Positions 1 to 8,001 are shown, counted from the first letter of the stretch. The stretch: DNA of 38,053 nucleotides from an uncultured Clostridia bacterium (GCA_947177735.1 CAMWVP010000012.1:1-38053), one strand, 5' to 3'. Program-made: numbers and translations. The notes: a model not told the origin generated them from the sequence alone.

Positions 1-2
1 AA

Positions 3-131
3 AACGTGTGTAATGTCGACGGCTGTAACGGTTACATAGACCTCAATAATGACGGCGTATGCGATAACCATACGAACAGTACACATCACGGAAACGGCGG
101 TCATCATGGAAACGGTCATCACAGCCGGTGA
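3..131 (+). CDS. C-terminal fragment of a Ca-binding-like, His/Gly-rich protein
   Basis: This reading frame is open from the window edge to the TGA at 129-131, so only the last 42 residues are visible. The tail holds a loop of the form D-L-N-N-D-G-V-C-D, which resembles the DxNxDGxxD calcium loops of dockerin/EF-hand type, and two cysteine pairs earlier in the fragment. It ends in a run of His-His, Gly-Asn and His-Gly repeats. Such loops followed by Cys or His are seen in exported Firmicutes proteins, but the protein body lies outside the window and no function can be assigned. The tail composition matches the His/Gly-rich end of the anti-sigma factor two genes downstream, which suggests both act outside the membrane and may bind metal. 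The sigma factor gene starts 30 bases after the stop. Confidence 0.6.
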   Translation, partial: NVCNVDGCNGYIDLNNDGVCDNHTNSTHHGNGGHHGNGHHSR

Positions 132-161
132 ATGACCGTATAACAACGGAGGTCGGCAGTT

Positions 162-647
162 ATGCGGAGCGAGCAGGAGGTGAACAGAGCCGTCGAACGG
201 TATGCCGATACCGTTCGGCGGCTCTGTGTCGTCTATTTGAAAAATCATTCCGATACCGAGGATATATTTCAGAATGTGTTTTTCAAATATTATCTCAGCT
301 CCGTGGCTTTTGAAAGCGACGAGCACGAAAAGGCGTGGATCATACGCGTTACGGTCAATGCTTGCAAGGATCATCTTAAAAGCTTTTTTCATTCGCGGAC
401 AGTATCGCTCGAGGAGATCGCCGAGCTGCCGTATGACGCTCCCCGGGAGGATAAGACCGTGCTGGAGGCGGTTCTGTCTCTGCCAAAAAAATACCGTGAT
501 GTTGTGTACCTGCACTTTTATGAGGGATATACCGCTCCCGAAATAAGCGGGATACTGCATAAAAACGTCAATACGGTTTATACTCTCCTAACGCGTTCTA
601 AAGCGCTGCTTCGGGAGAAATTGGAGGGTGAGGGATATGGACGATAA
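162..647 (+). CDS. ECF-type RNA polymerase sigma factor
   Basis: This 161-residue protein has the two-domain layout of an extracytoplasmic-function sigma factor. Residues about 10-75 form the sigma-70 region 2 helix bundle (YADTVRRLCVVYL, then DTEDIFQNVF, then the AWIIRVTVNACKDH recognition helix). After a short acidic linker, residues about 100-155 form region 4 with the helix-turn-helix (YEGYTAPEISGIL, then VNTVYTLLTRSKALLREKL). It should bind core RNA polymerase and direct it to a small regulon. A GGAGG lies upstream of the ATG at 162. The 3' end overlaps the anti-sigma gene by 11 bases, a coupled arrangement typical of ECF/anti-sigma pairs. No separate promoter is obvious, so it may be co-transcribed with the truncated gene before it. 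Confidence 0.93.
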   Translation: MRSEQEVNRAVERYADTVRRLCVVYLKNHSDTEDIFQNVFFKYYLSSVAFESDEHEKAWIIRVTVNACKDHLKSFFHSRTVSLEEIAELPYDAPREDKTVLEAVLSLPKKYRDVVYLHFYEGYTAPEISGILHKNVNTVYTLLTRSKALLREKLEGEGYGR

Positions 648-1377
648 GATAAGAACAGTATTTGATTCGATACACGCGGACGATGAGCTGAAAAGCAAGA
701 CGCTGGCTTATATCGCAAAAAAGTCGCATGGTTATCCCTCGCGGAGAAAGATGATCCGCCGCAGAATAATAACCGCCGTCTCAGCCGCGGCGTGCCTTGT
801 GCTTACGGCGGCGGTCGGAGCTAAGCTGTTCTTTACCTCGACCTCGTATATCTGCATTGAGATAAATCCCTCCCTCGAATTGGGGATAAACTGCTTTGAC
901 AGAGTGGTTGAGGTCTCTCCGCTAAACGACGACGGAAGAGTGCTTGCCGAGTCGCTCAACATAAAATTCATTGACTACGACGCGGCGCTTGAAAGAATTA
1001 TGGACAACAGCAGGATCGAGACGCTGCTGTCTCAGAATGAGATCATGACCATCACCGTTATCGACACGGAAAACGAGCAGTCCTCCGTGATACTGTCTAA
1101 TGTAAAAGCGTGCGCGGACAGATACGAAAACGTTTGCTGTGATTCCGCAAGCTCCTCGGAGGCGGCTGCGGCTCGGGAGATAGGACTTCCTTGCGGAAAG
1201 TACCGCGCGTATCTCGAGCTGCTGGAGCTTGATTCCGGTATTACGCCCGAGGAAGTAAACGAAATGACGATGCGTGAGATATACGAACTGATAGGTTCGT
1301 TGTCGGATAACCGCTCCGACAGCGAGCATTCGTCAGGGCATAACGGTCACGGATGGCACGGAAGCGGTCACCATTAA
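637..1377 (+). CDS. RsgI-like membrane anti-sigma factor with His-rich tail
   Basis: I place the start at the ATG at 637, nine bases after GGAGG; a GTG at 628 is also in frame. The 246-residue protein has a short cytoplasmic N-terminus (1-42) that would hold the sigma factor and one membrane helix (about 44-67). The following extracellular segment (YICIEINPSLELGIN, then FDRVVEV and LNDDG) matches the middle domain of RsgI-type anti-sigma factors. The region KYRAYLELLEL through MTMREIYELI is common near the end of such proteins. It finishes with a His/Gly-rich tail (HGWHGSGHH and similar). RsgI proteins sense extracellular ligands and release their ECF sigma factor. Here the sensor would be the RsgI middle domain and the His tail, so metal sensing is possible but only inferred. 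It overlaps the sigma gene. Confidence 0.85.
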   Translation: MDDKIRTVFDSIHADDELKSKTLAYIAKKSHGYPSRRKMIRRRIITAVSAAACLVLTAAVGAKLFFTSTSYICIEINPSLELGINCFDRVVEVSPLNDDGRVLAESLNIKFIDYDAALERIMDNSRIETLLSQNEIMTITVIDTENEQSSVILSNVKACADRYENVCCDSASSSEAAAAREIGLPCGKYRAYLELLELDSGITPEEVNEMTMREIYELIGSLSDNRSDSEHSSGHNGHGWHGSGHH

Positions 1378-1461
1378 ACAGCGTTTCTCTAATATCAGTA
1401 TAATGAGGAAAAACAACGGAGTGATAAATAATTTTTTTAGCAGCACGGTTACGGAGGTTTT

Positions 1462-2616
1462 ATGGATAAAAAACAGGATTCTTTACCCGATATCCGAATG
1501 AATGAGAAAACGCAGAAATTTTTTAAAACAGTTTATTTTGTGCTGAAAGCTATTCTTTGCGGTGCTGTATTCTTTTTTGCATTGCAGCTTATAATGTCAA
1601 CACTGACCGCTCGGCAGGAGGAAACGGATTACGGAGCAAGAATGTTTTACGGTCACTATTACAGTGGAACTTTTTTTATTGAAATGTACTCCGAAAATAT
1701 CAAAGAAGGTTTTTCTGAGGCAATGGCGGAACACACTATGATCGGGGATATACTTAATATCGCGGGTATAGGTTTGCTGGTGGCAGGAATAGTCTGTTTA
1801 TTCTTTGTAATAAGAAATGCCGCAAAAGGAAAGCTTTATATAAAAAGCAGTTATATAATGCTGTTCATATCATCAGCCTGCTTTCTTTTCGGTACTGTGG
1901 CGGGAGAAATTCTCGTATTAAAGGATATATCGGTTATGACTAAGTACACAACCGATATTTTCTCCACAGCTTCATATAATTTTCGCCCCTTTTATGTTTT
2001 GGCTTTACCCTGCATAGTTCTGGCGGGAGGAATGGTTCTTCGTTATATTCAGACGGCTGATAAACAAAAAATGCGCATCGGCTTTAAAATATTCGGAACA
2101 GGTCTTTTTGTATGTGCGGCAGCATATCTCATTTGGAAAGGAATATTTCATACAAGCGACCTTATAAGCCTTTCTCGGAACAGCGGAAAAAATATGGCTG
2201 TGCGTATTCCTTTTTACAATATGTACATGGACCTGCCTTCCGGCTGTGCAAATTCGCCCGAAGCATACACCAGTCTCGTTGTTTTTCGTTTCTCTAAAGA
2301 GCTTCCTGTGATAGCGTCCGCCGTTATTTCGCTTGTTATGATGGGGAAGGTTATATTTTCGTACAGCGGTGAAATTGTTAATACAAAAGCAAATCGCAGG
2401 TTTATCCGTATTGCTGTGATATCTTTAGCGGCGGCTTCGCTTTTGTATAACGTACTGGGGATCGTTGAAGTAAATATGCTTCACGGAACATTTAACGGAC
2501 TGTATGGAAATGCTTACTATACGATCGCTATAAGAGGTTTATGTGAGCCGCTTATTTATGCGCTGTATGTCTTTGTTTTTGACGTGCTTTCCAATGCAGA
2601 TGACAAAACTATATAG
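1462..2616 (+). CDS. Polytopic membrane protein of unknown function
   Basis: This 384-residue protein has a clear GGAGG before the ATG. It shows about eight hydrophobic segments, near residues 28-48, 95-118, 128-150, 172-192, 207-226, 277-295, 312-332 and 358-376. The loop after the first helix (about 49-94) is long and polar and probably lies outside. I recognise no transporter signature or catalytic motif. Base composition is visibly richer in A+T than the sigma/anti-sigma genes before it or the ABC genes after it, a hint of separate origin. A TATAAT at 1399-1404 is a possible -10, but its -35 partner is poor. A hairpin terminator follows at once, so the gene is probably a single unit. Its place next to an ECF pair makes it a possible regulon member, but nothing in the sequence shows this. 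Confidence 0.75.
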   Translation: MDKKQDSLPDIRMNEKTQKFFKTVYFVLKAILCGAVFFFALQLIMSTLTARQEETDYGARMFYGHYYSGTFFIEMYSENIKEGFSEAMAEHTMIGDILNIAGIGLLVAGIVCLFFVIRNAAKGKLYIKSSYIMLFISSACFLFGTVAGEILVLKDISVMTKYTTDIFSTASYNFRPFYVLALPCIVLAGGMVLRYIQTADKQKMRIGFKIFGTGLFVCAAAYLIWKGIFHTSDLISLSRNSGKNMAVRIPFYNMYMDLPSGCANSPEAYTSLVVFRFSKELPVIASAVISLVMMGKVIFSYSGEIVNTKANRRFIRIAVISLAAASLLYNVLGIVEVNMLHGTFNGLYGNAYYTIAIRGLCEPLIYALYVFVFDVLSNADDKTI

Positions 2617-2634
2617 ATCACAATTTTTCATTCC

Positions 2635-2668
2635 GCCGTTGTGCTATTCATCGCATAACGGCATTTTT
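2635..2668 (+). terminator. Rho-independent terminator of the membrane protein gene
   Basis: Arms GCCGTTGTGC and GCATAACGGC pair over ten bases with one G-U, around an eight-base loop, and are followed by ATTTTTATG. It lies 18 bases after the stop at 2616. Confidence 0.75.
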
Positions 2669-2740
2669 ATGCGTTTGCTTCGGACATGTCAAGCCATCTT
2701 TTTCATCTGTTAAAAAGCATTGTTCGGTGTTTTTCAAGCT

Positions 2741-2782
2741 GTTATAAAAAAACGGTGTCGGGCGTTTTTGCCCGGCACCGTT
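2741..2782 (-). terminator. Rho-independent terminator of the ABC exporter operon
   Basis: A 13-bp inverted repeat (arms 2751-2763 and 2770-2782, one mismatch) sits just past the stop of the ABC gene that ends at 2789. Read on the minus strand, the stem is followed by a run of T. It may also stop residual plus-strand transcription from the left. Confidence 0.85.
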
Positions 2783-2788
2783 TGCCTT

Positions 2789-4594
2789 TTACACGTAATA
2801 TTGCGCCTGCGCGCGGAACATTTCGGAGTAGATACCGTTATCAAGATCTACAAGCTCGTCGTGAGTGCCGAGCTCCTTTATAGTGCCCTCGCTGAATACC
2901 GCGATACGGTCGCAGAATTTGCAGCTTGAAAGTCGGTGAGAGATATACACCGCGGTCTTGCCGCCTACTAAGTCGTTGAACTTGCAGTATATCTCGTACT
3001 CCGCTACGGGGTCGAGCGCCGCAGTCGGCTCGTCGAGAATGACCACGGGCGCGTCCTTGTAGAGCGCACGCGCTATGGCGAGCTTCTGCTGTTCGCCGCC
3101 CGAGAGCTGAACGCCGTCGCGGTCAAACTCGCGGAACATCATGGTATCGCGTCCCTTCGGGAGCTCGTTTATCTTGTCGAGAAGCCCCACCTTTTCAAAC
3201 ATAGCATCGACCGCCTCGTCGCTGTCCTCCGCGCCGAGAAGAATGTTGTCCTTAGCGGAAAACGACAGCAGACGGAAGTCCTGAAACACTACCGAGAACA
3301 GCTTCATATATTCGTCGTAGTCGTACTCGCGGATATTCACGCCGTCGATAAGTATTTCGCCCTCGTCGGTATCGTACAGCCTGCACAGCAGCTTGATAAA
3401 GGTGGTCTTTCCCGCGCCGTTCAGTCCGACAACAGACAGGCGCTCGCCCGCTTTTATGGTTATGGAAACGTTCTTCAGCACCTGAACGCCCGTGTTCGGG
3501 TAGGAGAAGCTGACGTTGCGGAACTCTATCGTGTGCGGAGTTTTCGGGTTCTCTACGCAGCGGTCTCCCTTTTGCAGCATGGGCGGGTATTCCATGAGCT
3601 TTACGACCTCGTACGCGTAATTGCAGCGCTTGACGATATCCTGATATCCGAAGATAGCGCCCTGAACCGAAGCATTGAGCGTTCCGCCTGCCGAAACGAG
3701 CTGCGAGAAAGTCCCTATGGTAATCTTCCCGAAAATAGCCAGCGCGCCGAGATAAAGATAAGTACCGAAATCGCGTACCGCCGTAACAACGGTATCGAGA
3801 ACGTCAAGCGGATATTTGCGGTTCTCTCTGTTATCGTTGAACGCCATAATGCGTTCGGTCTGCTCGGTGGATTTTTTGATGAGCGTATCCGCCGCGCCGT
3901 AAATACGGATATCCTTTCCGAAGCGGAAATTCTCCAGCTCCCACAGAACGTATCCCCATATGCGCTCAACCTTTGACAGACCCGTGAAAAACTCTATTTC
4001 AATTTTGTTCTTGCGGCTGTTGATGACCGCGGAAATTGCAAGCAGCACAGCGATGATAAGCAGCATCCAAGGGGCGTTCAGCGCCAGCACCGCCGCAACT
4101 CCGAAAATTTTCAGAACGTTTGTGAGTATGGTAAAGAACGCCGTGGATATCCCGTGTACTCCGTTGGAGTAGTCCAGACCCTCTCTGCCGCGGTTTATCT
4201 GGTCGAGAGCCTCCTTGTTTTCGGTGAGCGCGAAGTCCATTTCCATACAGCGCTGCGATATCTCCTCGGATACGAAGTTGTAGAACTTGTCCGAGTATTT
4301 TTCCAGATGAACGGACAGTACGGAGTTTGTCAGTTGTATAATGACCCTCAGCCCTATCATCAGCGCCGCATAGGTGATTATTTGCCGCAGATCGCGCGCG
4401 GGGCTTATCAGAGAATCCAGCAGCAGCGGCATAAAGATTATCTCGGGAAACGGCACGGCAGCGCCTATAAACACGTTTATCGCCGAGAGAATGAAGTAAG
4501 CCTTGTCGAATTTCCATGCAACCGGGAAGAAGTATTTGAGCGTTTTTCTTACCGTATGTACGCGTTTTTCGGATTTCTTTTGCAAATTACTCAT
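2789..4594 (-). CDS. ABC exporter half-transporter (permease-ATPase fusion), second subunit
   Basis: This 601-residue protein joins an exporter-type membrane domain (helices between about 20 and 310) to a nucleotide-binding domain. Walker A is GLNGAGKTT near 389-398, the signature LSGGE is near 497-501, and Walker B (VVILDEP) is near 517-523, followed by an ISHR switch histidine. I start it at the ATG at 4594 (MSNLQKKSEK) because GGAGGGAGG precedes it and the frame upstream lies inside the neighbouring gene. Eight bases overlap the previous stop (ATGAGTAA), so translation is coupled. Both subunits end in a similar MFR-QAQYYV stretch and both have intact ATP sites. They probably form a heterodimeric exporter of the multidrug or peptide/lipid type. 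The substrate cannot be told. Confidence 0.92.
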   Translation of the reverse strand: MSNLQKKSEKRVHTVRKTLKYFFPVAWKFDKAYFILSAINVFIGAAVPFPEIIFMPLLLDSLISPARDLRQIITYAALMIGLRVIIQLTNSVLSVHLEKYSDKFYNFVSEEISQRCMEMDFALTENKEALDQINRGREGLDYSNGVHGISTAFFTILTNVLKIFGVAAVLALNAPWMLLIIAVLLAISAVINSRKNKIEIEFFTGLSKVERIWGYVLWELENFRFGKDIRIYGAADTLIKKSTEQTERIMAFNDNRENRKYPLDVLDTVVTAVRDFGTYLYLGALAIFGKITIGTFSQLVSAGGTLNASVQGAIFGYQDIVKRCNYAYEVVKLMEYPPMLQKGDRCVENPKTPHTIEFRNVSFSYPNTGVQVLKNVSITIKAGERLSVVGLNGAGKTTFIKLLCRLYDTDEGEILIDGVNIREYDYDEYMKLFSVVFQDFRLLSFSAKDNILLGAEDSDEAVDAMFEKVGLLDKINELPKGRDTMMFREFDRDGVQLSGGEQQKLAIARALYKDAPVVILDEPTAALDPVAEYEIYCKFNDLVGGKTAVYISHRLSSCKFCDRIAVFSEGTIKELGTHDELVDLDNGIYSEMFRAQAQYYV

Positions 4595-6497
4595 GAACGA
4601 CACCTCCCTCCGATACCTCGTCGGGCGTTTCGTTCTCGGCGGGAGTCCCGTCCTCGACGTAATACTGCGCCTGAACGCGGAACATCTCCGCATACGCGCC
4701 GTTTTTATCCAGAAGCTCCTCGTGAGTGCCGTACTCCACCATTTCCCCTGCGACGAACATCGCGATATTGTCGCAGAAACGTGTGGAGGAAAGTCTGTGC
4801 GATATGTACACCGCAGTCCTGCTGCCGATCATTCCGTCAAAGCTCTGATACAGACGGTATTCCGCAAGAGCGTCCAGCGCCGCCGTAGGCTCGTCCAGAA
4901 CCACTATCGGCGCGTTTTTGTACAGCGCTCTCGCCAAAGCGAGCTTCTGCTTTTCGCCGCCCGAAAGGTCTACGCCGTCGTCGTACAGGACTTTTAACAG
5001 CTCAGTATCCATACCGTTCGGCAGACCGTCCAGCTTTTCGCCCATGCCCGCGTCACGCAGATAGCGTTCCGCGAGAGACTTGTCCGTCTCATCGTCGGTG
5101 CGCATTGAAACGTTTTCGGAGAGCTTGAACGCGAACACCTCGACCTCCTGAAACGCCGGCGCGAACAGTTCGTAATACTCCGATCTGTCAAACTCGCGGA
5201 TATCTGTTCCGTTGCAGAGGATACGTCCCTCCGTCACGTCGTACAGCCTTAGCAGCAGCTTTATAAACGTGGTTTTACCCGCGCCGTTAAGTCCGACGAC
5301 GGCAAGCCGCTGACCCGCCTCGAGCGTTAAATTAAGATCTTTCAGCGCGTATTTGTCCTGACCCTTGTACTTAAAGGAGACGTTCTCGAATTTGAAAACG
5401 TACCTGTCCGCCTTTGGAACGGGAACGGTCTTTTTGCCATCGTCGGGGTTCGGGATATCCATGAAGCTGCGGAAGTCGTCCACGCGCGAGGAGCGCTCCC
5501 TCATACCGCCGAGTGATTGCAGAAACATTCCGATATTCCCCGAAAAGGTTATCGCGCTGCCGCTGTACAACATAAAGTTGCCTATGGACAGATCGTTCAC
5601 CAGCATATCGTAAATGAGCCACCCGAAAACGATCGCGGTCTGTATCAGCGTTATACCCGATGAAAACAGCGTGTTGTATATCCAATACTGTCTCGATTGC
5701 TTCCAGCGGCGAAGCTCGTCTGCGTTGACTTCCTTTTGCTTGGCGCCGAGCCACCTCCGCATACCGTAAAGTCTTACGTCCTTGGCGTAGGAAAAGTCGG
5801 TGGACACCGTAGACATATACTCCAGCTTGCGCCAGTTGCCCGCCATAGCGTCCCACATTACCTCTTTGTCCTTTAAGCGCCAGTAGTCAAATATCTCGAA
5901 CTGAACCACCGACGTCACCAGAATAACGGCGACGATCCACGGGCTGAGCGTGGAGATAATGCTAACTGCCGCGATAATGCAGGTGAACTGCACTATCATA
6001 GTATGCATATCCTGCATCAAGCCGTGCACGCCCATGTTGTTTCCCGCCGTAGCGCGCTTTGCCTTTTGCAGCCTGTCCAGCATATCGGGGGTCTCGAGCA
6101 TTTCATATTCCATGCCGAGAACCTTTGCTATGCGCTCCCTGACTATGCAGAGACGCACATAATAACGCCCTATATCAAGCTTTTTCCTCGCGTAGGCGTT
6201 GAGTATCATCATAACAAGCTCGACCGCCGTTGTTCCTATAACGAGATAAACCAGCGGCATAATATCCTTGTTTTCCATAGCCGCCTGCCGTTCGATGATG
6301 TCCACGACAAGCTTTCCTATAAACGTCCATATGTAGGACATAGAAGCGCCCGCAATTCCTCCCAGAAGCAGCAGCCATATCATAGATTTTCTGTATTTCA
6401 GGAACGCGCGCAAGATATACTTGCAGTTGCTGAGCACACCGTATTCCCGGTGAAGCTCGTCCTCCTGCACTTCCTTTTTCGGTTTGAAGATAAACAT
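4587..6497 (-). CDS. ABC exporter half-transporter (permease-ATPase fusion), first subunit
   Basis: The start is the ATG at 6497 (MFIFKPKKEV), which has GGAGGAGA seven bases upstream; the longer open frame has no such site and would begin inside the leader. The 636 residues contain a six-helix exporter domain (about 38-330) and an ATPase domain with Walker A GLNGAGKTT (402-410), signature LSGGE (511-515), Walker B IVVLDEP (531-537) and the ISHR switch. The C-terminus is extended by about 25 acidic residues beyond the common end. A promoter (6635-6663) and a leader of about 130 bases precede it. The gene is the first of a two-gene operon; the second subunit overlaps its stop. No dedicated regulator is adjacent. 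Function as a heterodimeric exporter is inferred from pairing; cargo is unknown. Confidence 0.92.
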   Translation of the reverse strand: MFIFKPKKEVQEDELHREYGVLSNCKYILRAFLKYRKSMIWLLLLGGIAGASMSYIWTFIGKLVVDIIERQAAMENKDIMPLVYLVIGTTAVELVMMILNAYARKKLDIGRYYVRLCIVRERIAKVLGMEYEMLETPDMLDRLQKAKRATAGNNMGVHGLMQDMHTMIVQFTCIIAAVSIISTLSPWIVAVILVTSVVQFEIFDYWRLKDKEVMWDAMAGNWRKLEYMSTVSTDFSYAKDVRLYGMRRWLGAKQKEVNADELRRWKQSRQYWIYNTLFSSGITLIQTAIVFGWLIYDMLVNDLSIGNFMLYSGSAITFSGNIGMFLQSLGGMRERSSRVDDFRSFMDIPNPDDGKKTVPVPKADRYVFKFENVSFKYKGQDKYALKDLNLTLEAGQRLAVVGLNGAGKTTFIKLLLRLYDVTEGRILCNGTDIREFDRSEYYELFAPAFQEVEVFAFKLSENVSMRTDDETDKSLAERYLRDAGMGEKLDGLPNGMDTELLKVLYDDGVDLSGGEKQKLALARALYKNAPIVVLDEPTAALDALAEYRLYQSFDGMIGSRTAVYISHRLSSTRFCDNIAMFVAGEMVEYGTHEELLDKNGAYAEMFRVQAQYYVEDGTPAENETPDEVSEGGVVHE

Positions 6498-6634
6498 CAG
6501 ATCTCCTCCATTCGCAGTACCATAACGAATGTCGGCGTCGGACCGAGAAAACGCCGAGCACGCTCCTTTGACAACGGTAACGGCATTGCTGCCGCGAGCC
6601 TGTAACGGAGGTCTGCGACAAAGCGTGCATTTAT

Positions 6635-6663
6635 ATTTTATCACACCCGCCGCAAAAAGTCAA
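6635..6663 (-). promoter_or_regulatory. Sigma-A promoter of the ABC exporter operon
   Basis: On the minus strand TTGACT (6663-6658) and TAAAAT (6640-6635) are separated by exactly 17 bases. The transcript would carry about 130 untranslated bases before the ATG at 6497. That leader contains inverted arms GCACGCT/AGCGTGC at 6622-6628 and 6558-6564. Confidence 0.75.
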
Positions 6664-6742
6664 TACACTTTAAAATGTGATGATGCAATCTAATTTTAGA
6701 TTTGTCAATGATATGTCAAAAAATGCATGTACCGTGCGGAGA

Positions 6743-6759
6743 GATACTTAACAGGCTCT
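6743..6759. repeat. Solo terminal repeat resembling the 162-bp MITE end
   Basis: AGATACTTAACAGGCTC matches the right end of the MITE at 8326-8487 (AGATACTAAACAGGCTC) in 16 of 17 bases. No matching left end or body is visible nearby and no TAA follows, so it is a decayed or solo end. It lies at the left edge of the toxin relic. Confidence 0.55.
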
Positions 6760-7189
6760 TGGATTTGACGACGCAAAGTCCTTGACAAAGGCAAGCGAAC
6801 ATGTTATAATAAAAGAAAATAACGGTTCGCAAAGAAATATTCCCGTTTCGGATTGTGTTAAAAAGATACGAACCGACAAACATAAACAGCATATCCTCGG
6901 TACAGCCGAATGGCTGAAGGCTTGTCGTGAAGAGATAGCAAAAGGAAAAAATCCTAAGAGCGCGTTTTATGTAGGTGTAGATATACAAGAGATAGTGGAT
7001 AAATATTCGGGTACAGGAAGGATTACTTATACTTCAAGCTCTGAATATCTGCACGAGTATATAAATTTTGATTCGGAGATCGGCGAGACATACGACAAAA
7101 AGGTTGGAAAATATGTCTCAACATTGCTTGTGGAAAATGTTTATTCCAAAAAGGGGGGTACACGCTTTCCCTGTATTACCAAGAAATGA
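6752..7189 (+). pseudogene. Relic of a phage MuF-type polymorphic toxin, Ntox50-like C-terminal domain
   Basis: The frame is open from 6752 to the TGA at 7189 but has no normal start: the only candidate is the TTG at 6782, which is itself the -35 box of a perfect promoter and has no ribosome-binding site. The encoded sequence carries KHKQHILGTAEW, then VDKYSGTG, then IGETYDKKVGKYVST and VYSKKGG. This order matches, as I remember it, polymorphic toxin type 50 (Ntox50), a predicted RNase domain often found at the end of phage minor head proteins. The usual final G-x-H of that family appears as GGTRF here, so activity is doubtful. The next gene overlaps by ATGA, the usual position of an immunity gene. 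I read this as a displaced toxin tip that has lost its carrier protein. Confidence 0.6.
6782..6810 (+). promoter_or_regulatory. Perfect consensus sigma-A promoter within the toxin relic
   Basis: TTGACA (6782-6787) and TATAAT (6805-6810) are separated by exactly 17 bases. Transcription would begin inside the toxin reading frame, downstream of any start codon, and could serve the immunity-like gene at 7186. Confidence 0.75.
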
Positions 7190-7404
7190 CGATGTTAATG
7201 CGAAAAATTGATGATATTGAACAAAATAACGCAGAAATCGTTCTTGACAATGATACTGTGATTAAAGGGTACGGATTGGTCGTCGGCGAACTACCTGTTG
7301 GTGATGGTGACAAATACGAGGATTTCCTTGACTTCATTCGGGATGACAGTAAGATTGTCAGTTTGCAGGATGACAACATAAAATCGTACAGGATTTTGGA
7401 TTAA
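7186..7404 (+). CDS. Small acidic protein, probable immunity protein of the Ntox50-like toxin
   Basis: The 72-residue product begins at an ATG that overlaps the toxin stop (ATGA). No convincing ribosome-binding site precedes it, so translation may depend on coupling. The sequence is acidic and looks beta-rich: IVLDNDTVIKGYGLVV, then a polar loop, then SKIVSLQDDNIKSYRIL. That pattern (strand, K-G turn, acidic loop, final I-x-S-Y/I-x-I-L) resembles small barrel-like proteins that accompany toxin domains, but I cannot name a family. Function as immunity is inferred from position and size. It is followed by the shared element at 7411-7442. Confidence 0.55.
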   Translation: MTMLMRKIDDIEQNNAEIVLDNDTVIKGYGLVVGELPVGDGDKYEDFLDFIRDDSKIVSLQDDNIKSYRILD

Positions 7405-7410
7405 CACAAT

Positions 7411-7442
7411 ATAATTGAATAGCTTATTAGAGCCTTTGAGCC
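7411..7442 (+). repeat. 3' element shared by the two toxin cassettes, copy A
   Basis: The 32 bases from ATAATTGAATAGCTTATT to the final TTTGAGCC recur at 28189-28221 with one extra T. In both places the element lies just after a small gene that overlaps a toxin relic. Copy B continues into a hairpin terminator; copy A has lost the matching right arm. Confidence 0.8.
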
Positions 7443-7476
7443 GGTGTACTGTCCTACTCAAAATCAACATATCCGC

Positions 7477-7498
7477 AGGGCGCAAGTTTGCCCTTTTT
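7477..7498 (+). terminator. Short hairpin with T run after the immunity-like gene
   Basis: AGGGC and GCCCT pair around an eight-base loop and are followed by TTTT. The stem is short, so this is a weak call. Confidence 0.45.
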
Positions 7499-7525
7499 CC
7501 CATACGCTTTGTTGTCGAGGTGTCT

Positions 7526-7957
7526 ATGAAATTCAAAAGATTGATTCCATCTGTTATTTTGCAATGTGTTGTTTTCTTTTTATTTTTACTTTATGGCATT
7601 TTTGTGTATAGGCTTTTTTATTGGATCGGTAGAGAATATTCAGTTGATTATTCTAATATTGTTCTGATTATTTATATAATAATTGGATTATTATGCGTTT
7701 CCGTTCCCACAGTAATATGTCATTTTCGGCTTAATACCGGTATACTTTTTAACATTTTAACGCTGCCGATAGTTTTTCTGTTAGGTCTGTTTATTCATCC
7801 GGATGGTTTATATGGGTTTATGCCAACTCAGTTTTTTGGAAGTGTTTCCGACGTGGTTGTTGCTATAGGTATAACCGTTCAGATTGCCATTGTTGAGATA
7901 TCTACAGATAGTGTTTGTGCGCTGATACGCCTATCAAAAAAATCAAAGCCCGGATAA
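7526..7957 (+). CDS. Small four-helix membrane protein of unknown function
   Basis: The open frame extends further upstream, but I start at the ATG at 7526 (MKFKRLIPSV) because GAGGTG lies seven bases before it and the preceding residues are not protein-like. The 143-residue product has four hydrophobic segments, near residues 7-28, 43-65, 74-93 and 108-130, and a basic C-terminal tail. No motif is recognisable. It is strongly A+T-rich, like the toxin relic before it and unlike the ABC and sigma genes around the island, which suggests it came in with that DNA. The product could be a carried immunity-type membrane protein or an unrelated passenger. Confidence 0.55.
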   Translation: MKFKRLIPSVILQCVVFFLFLLYGIFVYRLFYWIGREYSVDYSNIVLIIYIIIGLLCVSVPTVICHFRLNTGILFNILTLPIVFLLGLFIHPDGLYGFMPTQFFGSVSDVVVAIGITVQIAIVEISTDSVCALIRLSKKSKPG

Positions 7958-8001
7958 AGTGTAGTGTGCCGTCTCGTTCAAAATTAGCAATAGACGCGCA
8001 A

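Noticed and set aside
6498-6644. N-terminal extension of the first ABC subunit
   Set aside because: The extra residues are Arg/Cys-rich and not family-like; the start at 6497 has a strong ribosome-binding site and the region is leader RNA.
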